The notes beneath the pieces are model-generated. The model did no database searches. It was not told where the DNA came from and saw only the letters and a program-made list of their open reading frames with translations. The position numbers and the translations under genes were made by a program. Positions 15,086 to 20,110 of a stretch of DNA of 20,110 nt are shown one piece after another; position 1 is the first letter of the stretch, and each line of letters starts with the position of its first letter. This stretch comes from Waddliaceae bacterium (lineage in GTDB: Bacteria; Chlamydiota; Chlamydiia; Chlamydiales; SLFE01), in contig SLFE01000089.1 in the NCBI GenBank assembly GCA_007124415.1, positions 1-20,110 of the forward strand, written 5' to 3'.

Positions 15086-15968
15086 GCTTTTTAAGCTCGA
15101 CAAAAAAGAATTCTACGCGCTTTTGGATGTCAATCTCAACATTTTTCAGGGCGAGATATTGGGGCTTGTCGGCGCCAGCGGATCCGGAAAAACCACGCTG
15201 GCAAAGATTCTTCTCAATTTAATGCGTCCAACCGCCGGAAGCATCATCTATGACCATGAGCCGATCGCGAATATACCGCGGAAAAAAATGCAGATGGTCT
15301 TTCAAAATCCTCATAATTCGTTGAATCCAAAAATGACCGTCTACGAGCTTATCTCTGAGCCCATGATCGTACACAGCCTCTGCAAGCCGGAACAGATTAG
15401 CGCCCGGGTCATTGAACTTATCGAAATGACCGGGCTGAGTCAAACCCTCGTGCATAACTATACCGACCAGCTCAGCGGCGGACAAAAGCAACGGGTCGCC
15501 ATTGCCAGGACTCTTGCCGCGGAACCTGAGTTCATCATTTTTGACGAGGCGGTCTCGGCCCTGGACGCTTCCGTTCAAGCTCAGATCGTCAACCTTTTAA
15601 AGAGCCTTCAAAAAAGGTTTAACCTGACCTATCTTTTCATCTCTCACGATCTTGCCGTTGTCAAGTATATGACCGACCGCGTTGCCGTGATGCAGGCCGG
15701 AAGAGTTGTGGAACTGGCCCCGACCGAGGAAATCTTTTCCGAACCCAAGCATCCCTACACCAAAGAACTTCTCGAATCGCTTAGGCCGGCAGAAAGGGTG
15801 CAGCAGCTAAGCTTTATCCCTTCGAATTTTGCTATCGACGACCAAAATCGCGACAAAGGGTGCCCCTTTTGCGACCATTGCCCCCGCTCAGAACCCATCT
15901 GCTGGGAAATCAAGCCTGAACTTAAAGAATGCGGCACCGCCCACTTTGCCGCCTGCCACAAAAACTAA
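15060..15968 (+). CDS. oppF: Oligopeptide ABC transporter, ATPase OppF
   Basis: A 302-residue ATPase partner of OppD. Walker A is GASGSGKTT near residue 37, the Q-loop FQNPHNSLNPKM, signature LSGGQKQRVAIART near 138, Walker B EFIIFDEAVSALD near 160, and the switch His in FISHDLAVV. The C-terminus has GCPFCDHCPRSEPIC near 272-286 and more Cys beyond, again fitting an iron-sulfur-binding extension. GGAG at 15053-15056 lies 4 bases before the ATG, inside oppD. The protein is a little shorter than many OppF proteins but has every motif. The next gene, an LRR protein, starts 2 bases after its stop. Confidence 0.94.
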   Translation: MLQIQHLSKLFKLDKKEFYALLDVNLNIFQGEILGLVGASGSGKTTLAKILLNLMRPTAGSIIYDHEPIANIPRKKMQMVFQNPHNSLNPKMTVYELISEPMIVHSLCKPEQISARVIELIEMTGLSQTLVHNYTDQLSGGQKQRVAIARTLAAEPEFIIFDEAVSALDASVQAQIVNLLKSLQKRFNLTYLFISHDLAVVKYMTDRVAVMQAGRVVELAPTEEIFSEPKHPYTKELLESLRPAERVQQLSFIPSNFAIDDQNRDKGCPFCDHCPRSEPICWEIKPELKECGTAHFAACHKN

Positions 15969-15970
15969 CC

Positions 15971-17623
15971 ATGAATGTTAAAAGACCGCGCCTAGATCTA
16001 GATCTCAATCTCACTTACACCCCCCCCGAAAGCCTTACGGTTGTTGTTTTCGACGCCATCCTCGGCTGGAGCGAAGAAAAACAGAAGAGAATGCTTGAAA
16101 TATTCTACGACAATGTGTACAGAACTATGACACTCCCTACGTCGGAATTCGCAAAGAATGCACTGTCTGTTTTCCTCAAAAGACGAATACTCCAATCCAA
16201 ACCGCATTCGCTCGAAAGGCAAAAAGCACTCGACCTGCTTGTCAAAACCGTAATTTTCCAGTATGGAAGAGCCGACTTCTCATTCTGCAGCAGTCTCGCC
16301 CCTGAAGCATACATGCTGAAATCTTTAAATCAGCTTTGCGGTTTGACCTCCCTCTCTCTTAATAACTCCGGCGTGGCTGCAGATAATTGGCTCGAATCAA
16401 TTAGTCGTATGCCGCACCTTCGTTCTCTGCATATTAGAAAGTGCTTTAATGGTGGAACGCCAAATCTCCTTTGCCTTTCGAATTTGCCGAAATTGAATAG
16501 TCTGGAAGTCGATTGCTTTAGCCCCGAGCAAGACCGTCTAACCCGATTAACCGAACTTGACGTTGACTATCTGAACCTTTCTGATCCCGAAAACCTAAAA
16601 GACATGATAAATTTGAGACGTCTGAGAATCTCCGGACTAAATCCTCCCCCCAGCACACTGAATCACCTGACAAACCTTGAAGAATTGGCAATTGCAACCA
16701 TGACCAATAGTTGCTCTTTGCGAGGACTGACGAAACTAGAAAGCCTCAAACTAAAGTATAATGATTCTGCAACAACTGATCTTGCTTTCTTTCAAGATCT
16801 GACTCGATTAACGAACCTTGATTTAATGCATTCAAGAGCAGAAGTCCACTCACAATTCAGACATTTAACTTCTTTGAAGCGGCTTAATTTGCGTCTCTGC
16901 TGGATTTCCAATGTTTTTTTTCAAAATATTTCTTTGTTGAAAAAACTCAATGAACTACATTTAATCGCTTGCCCTGGCATCGCAATTCCTCAAATGCAGG
17001 ATTTGGCAGAGTTGACCAATCTCACATCATTATCACTCATATTGACAAACATCTCATCCACCGAGCCTCTAAAACATTTATCATTGAAAGAGCTTTGTTT
17101 GAACTATTGCTATAGACTAAACGCAGAATACACCGACAATATTATCCACATGACATCCTTGAAGACGCTTCATTTGAACGTAACAAATCTGGGAGACCGG
17201 GATATGCGCAATATCGCCAAGCTAGTGCAGCTCACATCTTTGGAAATTAGCTGTGGGGAAAATATAACGGATGATGGCCTCTTAATGCTCGGCTCACTTA
17301 AAAATATGACCTCGTTTCAAGTAAACAGTTGCCCATACATTACAGGCAAAGGCCTTAAGATTATTAATAAATTCAGACACCTCGAATATCTCGGAATCAA
17401 TAACATCGCTCGGAATATCGACAACTTTTATGATGAAATTCCAAATTTCAGGCAGCTAAAACAGATTAATATGAGGGAGAGTACAATTAACAACGCTCAA
17501 TTACTCAGATTCAAATCGCTCTACCAACTTCAAGAAATTAATCTCTCAGGAGCCCGCAAAGTCTCAATCGAGGCACTCATAAAACTTAAGGGTTATCTCC
17601 CCCAATGCACATTTCAGTATTAA
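15971..17623 (+). CDS. Leucine-rich repeat protein, possible effector
   Basis: A 550-residue protein made mostly of leucine-rich repeats. Residues 1-105 form a non-repeat head (starting MNVKRPRLDLDLNLTYTPP); from about 110 to 540 come roughly fifteen repeats of the L-x-x-L-x-x-L-x-L type with 22-26 residue periods, e.g. LTSLSLNNSG, LRSLHIRKC, LTNLDLMHS, LKTLHLNVTN. The pattern with conserved Cys/Asn resembles the eukaryotic-like or cysteine-containing LRR subclass seen in F-box-type proteins. No signal peptide or membrane anchor, so if it acts in the host it would need type III or similar export. ATG 15971 is chosen as it lies just after the oppF stop; an in-frame ATG at 15929 would sit wholly within oppF. 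No ribosome site is strong. Such LRR proteins are expanded in environmental chlamydiae; a host-directed role is inference. It ends convergent with pfp, nine bases apart. Confidence 0.85.
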   Translation: MNVKRPRLDLDLNLTYTPPESLTVVVFDAILGWSEEKQKRMLEIFYDNVYRTMTLPTSEFAKNALSVFLKRRILQSKPHSLERQKALDLLVKTVIFQYGRADFSFCSSLAPEAYMLKSLNQLCGLTSLSLNNSGVAADNWLESISRMPHLRSLHIRKCFNGGTPNLLCLSNLPKLNSLEVDCFSPEQDRLTRLTELDVDYLNLSDPENLKDMINLRRLRISGLNPPPSTLNHLTNLEELAIATMTNSCSLRGLTKLESLKLKYNDSATTDLAFFQDLTRLTNLDLMHSRAEVHSQFRHLTSLKRLNLRLCWISNVFFQNISLLKKLNELHLIACPGIAIPQMQDLAELTNLTSLSLILTNISSTEPLKHLSLKELCLNYCYRLNAEYTDNIIHMTSLKTLHLNVTNLGDRDMRNIAKLVQLTSLEISCGENITDDGLLMLGSLKNMTSFQVNSCPYITGKGLKIINKFRHLEYLGINNIARNIDNFYDEIPNFRQLKQINMRESTINNAQLLRFKSLYQLQEINLSGARKVSIEALIKLKGYLPQCTFQY

Positions 17624-17632
17624 GGCACGTCT

Positions 17633-19288
17633 CTAAGACATGACCTTTTTCATCATACCCAGTGAGAAAGTGACTGCATCGACGATCTCTTCCGGGCCGA
17701 AAAACTGAATAGGGCCGGGATACCGGTAGTCGTCATCAAGTCGCCACTTCCGCCTTTGCTTGGCAAATTCGTGGAAGGGCGGTCCGTCCAAGTCAACGAG
17801 TGCCTTTTTAACCACGAGTTTTTTCTTTCCTTTGCGCATCTCGCTATGCATTAACGGAACGATAGGAACCCCCAAGATCCCCCACTGAGAAGGAGGTTCG
17901 CTCAAATTTGTCGCGCAGGCCATATAACCTGTTTTCTTTTGTGCGATAAGCAAAGCGGCAACATGCCCCAGGGTATAGCAATAGTCGGCGTCAAAGTTTG
18001 ACGGGAAACAAGACCTGCCTTCATAGCCGCAAAAGTAGGGTTGGGCGCTGAATTTACCCTTATAACTGTCTCCGCGCTTTTTCAATTCAACTTTGACCAT
18101 TTCAATGAGTAAACGCTCGCTCTCGATTTTAGAAACCTGAACGTTTCCGTGGGGATCGCGCTCTTTGAGAAGCTGCTCTTGTATGCCTTTAGGCAGCAAT
18201 TTAAAGCTATGTTCCGAGTGCTCGCTTAAACGGTGAGTGATGTATTCGGTTTTTGCCTGAATCGAAGTCAGTTCGTTCATTTTCTGATCCATTTCCTTTG
18301 AGGCAAGAAGATGATTAAGCTCGGAAATTAAACTTTTCATTTCCGGAACAAACTCTATAACTCCTTCGGGAATGAGGATCACGCCATAATTCTTCCCCTT
18401 TTCGGCTCTCTCGGTGATTAAATCGGCAATATCCCGAACTATATCTTCTAGCGAACGCTCTTCTTTCTGAACCTCTTCGCCTATGAGGGTGTAATTAGGG
18501 CGGGTTTGAAGCGCGCACTCCAAAGCGATATGGGAAGCTGATCGACCCATCAGCTTGATGAAGAAATAATACTTGCCGGCTGACAGCGAATCGCGGGCAA
18601 TGTTCCCGATGATTTCCGAATAAGTTTTGCAAGCGGTGTCAAAACCGAATGACGCCTCGACATAGTCATTGGTCAAGTCCCCGTCGATCGTTTTTGGAAC
18701 GCCAATCACAGGGCAATCAACTTTGTGCTGCAAAAAATATTCGGCCAGAAACGCCGCATTTGTATTTGAGTCATCGCCGCCGATGATCACAATTCCGTTT
18801 AAATCCCTTCGTTTGACCAGATCTTTAACGGCTTCAAACTCTTCGGATTTTTCAATTTTGTCCCGTCCCGATCCGATCAGGTCGAATCCCCCTTGGTTGG
18901 CGTACTCATCGATCAACTTGCCGGTCAGCTCCTTGCAGTCATCTTCGATAAGCCCTTTCGGCCCTCCGATAAATCCGTAAAGTAGGCTGTCTTTATGCAT
19001 TTTTTTTAAGGCGCGGTACATCCCGACAAGCACATTATGCCCGCCGGCAGCCTGCCCGCCGGAAAAAACAACCCCAACTTTCAGCGGCTTATGGTCGCTG
19101 TCCGAACCTGATGTAAAACTGATGAGGGGCTGATCATGCGATTTTGGAAATCTGTCAATCAGTTCCTCAGCTGCCTCATTATCGAGTTGCAGAACTTTAT
19201 CTTCTTTCGGCTTAAGCCTTTCGATATTTTTAATAATATCCGGAAGCTTCGGCTGATAATGCTTCCTGGCTTTTTGCAAAGATGACAT
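17633..19288 (-). CDS. pfp: Pyrophosphate-dependent phosphofructokinase
   Basis: A 551-residue glycolytic enzyme that reversibly phosphorylates fructose 6-phosphate to the 1,6-bisphosphate with pyrophosphate in place of ATP. Motifs are FSGGQAAGGHN at 75-85, GGDDSNTNAA at 170-179 (Asp where ATP enzymes have Gly, the PPi mark), PKTIDGDLTN at 198-207 with the catalytic Asp pair, and MGRSASHIALE at 247-257. The length matches the long group shared by chlamydiae, spirochaetes and plants, with the helical insert at about 320-390. GAGGT lies 6 bases before the ATG. A TATAAC at about 15-20 bases upstream of that is a possible -10, without a clear -35. Chlamydia has two such paralogues (CT205, CT207); only one is here. 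Use of PPi would spare ATP in an intracellular parasite. Confidence 0.95.
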   Translation of the reverse strand: MSSLQKARKHYQPKLPDIIKNIERLKPKEDKVLQLDNEAAEELIDRFPKSHDQPLISFTSGSDSDHKPLKVGVVFSGGQAAGGHNVLVGMYRALKKMHKDSLLYGFIGGPKGLIEDDCKELTGKLIDEYANQGGFDLIGSGRDKIEKSEEFEAVKDLVKRRDLNGIVIIGGDDSNTNAAFLAEYFLQHKVDCPVIGVPKTIDGDLTNDYVEASFGFDTACKTYSEIIGNIARDSLSAGKYYFFIKLMGRSASHIALECALQTRPNYTLIGEEVQKEERSLEDIVRDIADLITERAEKGKNYGVILIPEGVIEFVPEMKSLISELNHLLASKEMDQKMNELTSIQAKTEYITHRLSEHSEHSFKLLPKGIQEQLLKERDPHGNVQVSKIESERLLIEMVKVELKKRGDSYKGKFSAQPYFCGYEGRSCFPSNFDADYCYTLGHVAALLIAQKKTGYMACATNLSEPPSQWGILGVPIVPLMHSEMRKGKKKLVVKKALVDLDGPPFHEFAKQRRKWRLDDDYRYPGPIQFFGPEEIVDAVTFSLGMMKKVMS

Positions 19289-19443
19289 AAATTACCTCAC
19301 ATCGTTATAACAGGGCTGTAAAACTTCAAAACAGCGCGTATCGCTCTAATCGGAAACATAGTGAAAAAAAGAGAAAATCACAAACAAAATTCCCATAAGC
19401 TGCTAAATTTTAATTTGATGATTATTAACGATTTACGCTCGAA
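19289..19443. other. Spacer between tRNA pair and pfp
   Basis: This 155-base AT-rich spacer carries the pfp leader (GAGGT ribosome site, TATAAC element near 19301-19306 on the minus strand). No hairpin with a T-run is evident after the tRNA genes, so read-through from the tRNAs into pfp cannot be excluded. No gene seen. Confidence 0.4.
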
Positions 19444-19516
19444 TAGCGGCAACTGGACTCGAACCAGTGACTCGCGGATTATGATTCCGCTGCTCTACCA
19501 ACTGAGCTATACCGCC
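19444..19516 (-). tRNA. tRNA with CAT anticodon (elongator Met, or Ile2)
   Basis: A 73-base cloverleaf: acceptor GGCGGTA/TGCCGCT (with G-U pairs at 1:72 and 6:67), D arm GCTC/GAGC, anticodon stem GCGGA/TCCGC around loop ATCATAA, T stem ACTGG/CCAGT with TTCGAGT loop, discriminator A, no encoded CCA. The CAT anticodon reads AUG if unmodified, or AUA if the C is changed to lysidine by TilS; sequence alone does not settle which. It lacks the initiator features of its neighbour. It is 21 bases downstream of the initiator tRNA. Confidence 0.9.
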
Positions 19517-19537
19517 GTAAGCGATGATTAAAGAAAA

Positions 19538-19610
19538 TAGCGGGGGGAGGATTCGAACCTCCGACCTTTGGGTTATGAGCCCAACGAGCTAACCCCTGCT
19601 CCACCCCGCG
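19538..19610 (-). tRNA. Initiator tRNA-fMet (CAT)
   Basis: A 73-base cloverleaf starting CGCGGGGTGGAGCAG, like E. coli initiator tRNA. Two initiator marks are present: a mismatch at 1:72 (C against U) and three consecutive G-C pairs next to the anticodon loop (GGG CTCATAA CCC). The T stem is GGAGG/CCTCC, discriminator A, no encoded CCA. Upstream (minus strand) is AT-rich with TATAAT- and TATAAA-like boxes but no good -35. Confidence 0.95.
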
Positions 19611-19664
19611 GTAACGTTTGAATTTATAAGCATATCAAACCCATTGAATTATAAGCAATAGGAT

Positions 19665-20110
19665 TTATGAAATTTTTATAGCTTCGAGGGTTCTTTCCGT
19701 AGCCCCCTGATTGTCCCGGATCAATCTGAGTCCGTTGCGGCCGAGAATGCGCCTCTTTTGTTCATCGGCCAGCAGGTCGCGAAGAGCTTGGCCAAGATCC
19801 TGCATCGAAACTTGCATGCCCGCGCCGTAGTTCATACAAAGCTCTTCCAGTTCAGGCTGCGACTTCATGTTGGGACCGAAGATTACAGCAACGCCGTACT
19901 CGCTTGGCTCAAGGATATTATGGCCGCCGACATGTTCCACGTAGCTGCCTCCGACAATCGCGGCGTCGGCTGCCCGGTAGCATTTTTTTAAAATTCCCAT
20001 CGCATCTACAAGGAGCACCTTGAAATGTTTCTCCCCTGCTTTTGACAACCTGCTGTAGGGCTGCTTGCAATCCTTTAGAAGTTCTTCAATTTGGTCGAAA
20101 CGTTCGGGAT
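19665..20110 (-). CDS. kdtA: Kdo transferase, C-terminal part (cut by window end)
   Basis: The C-terminal ~148 residues of 3-deoxy-D-manno-octulosonate transferase (WaaA/KdtA; GseA in Chlamydia), an inner-membrane GT-B enzyme that adds Kdo to lipid A at the cytoplasmic face. The frame is open to the window edge and begins P-E-R-F-D-Q-I-E-E, the start of the C-terminal donor domain; CYRAADAAIVGGSYVEHVGG and HNILEPSEYGVAVIFGP are hallmark segments, followed by a helical end. Chlamydial enzymes can add several Kdo units, which form the genus epitope; how many this one adds cannot be told. It is not a complete gene; the N-terminal domain is beyond 20110. The adjacency to the tRNA pair and pfp is as in Chlamydia. 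Confidence 0.92.
   Translation of the reverse strand, partial: PERFDQIEELLKDCKQPYSRLSKAGEKHFKVLLVDAMGILKKCYRAADAAIVGGSYVEHVGGHNILEPSEYGVAVIFGPNMKSQPELEELCMNYGAGMQVSMQDLGQALRDLLADEQKRRILGRNGLRLIRDNQGATERTLEAIKIS

Noticed and set aside
15990..16005. CTAGATCTAGATCT tandem hexamer as a regulatory repeat
   Set aside because: It is just over two units, within the coding start of the LRR gene, and explained by codons for Leu-Asp; noted under the LRR N-terminus finding instead.
1..20110. Mobile elements, CRISPR arrays, integrases, toxin-antitoxin or defence systems
   Set aside because: No transposase, spaced repeats, integrase, or recognisable defence gene was found on either strand.

Overview
The window looks like the chromosome of a member of the Chlamydiae, most likely an environmental, amoeba-associated lineage (Parachlamydiales-type) and not Chlamydia itself. 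Three things point this way. There is a clear orthologue of the chlamydial protease CPAF (5278-6978, minus) with all three catalytic residues in place. There is a long-form pyrophosphate-dependent phosphofructokinase next to Kdo transferase kdtA/waaA, preceded by an oppABCDF operon; from memory, Chlamydia trachomatis has the order oppABCDF, pfp, kdtA (CT198-CT202, CT207, CT208). The ribBA-ribH pair also matches CT731-CT732. A large leucine-rich-repeat protein and several unrecognised proteins fit the bigger accessory gene set of environmental chlamydiae. GC content looks like the mid-40s percent by eye. The genus cannot be fixed from this sequence.

Left part (1-5260), accessory: a small lipoprotein (34-459, plus), a PHP-domain hydrolase-like protein (742-1386, plus) whose 3' end overlaps a convergent family-4 glycosyltransferase (1323-2558, minus), then two plus-strand proteins I do not recognise (2626-3345 and 3556-5256), the second with a basic tract and a long helical body. 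An AT-rich spacer separates them. A perfect 10-bp hairpin with a T-run on each strand (5268-5292) ends this block and serves both directions.

Middle part (5278-10532): secreted CPAF protease (minus) is divergent from a tightly packed plus-strand operon: dienelactone-hydrolase-like enzyme, TMEM14-family membrane protein, bifunctional RibBA, and lumazine synthase RibH. Junctions in that operon are a 4-base overlap and two zero-base gaps, so translation is probably coupled. A convergent single-pass membrane protein (9897-10532, minus) follows.

Right part (10701-20110), conserved: oppA-B-C-D-F forms one plus-strand operon with overlapping genes, an oligopeptide importer that feeds an intracellular bacterium with host or recycled peptides. 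An LRR protein starts 2 bases after oppF and may be co-transcribed. It converges on pfp (minus). Upstream of pfp, on the minus strand, lie two tRNA genes with CAT anticodons (initiator fMet plus a second CAT tRNA) and the C-terminal part of kdtA, cut by the window end.

No insertion sequence, CRISPR array, integrase, rRNA or riboswitch was seen. The strongest novelty candidates are the unrecognised accessory proteins at 2626-5256, the LRR protein attached to the opp operon, and the packing of a lipid-type membrane transporter homologue and an alpha/beta hydrolase with riboflavin genes.
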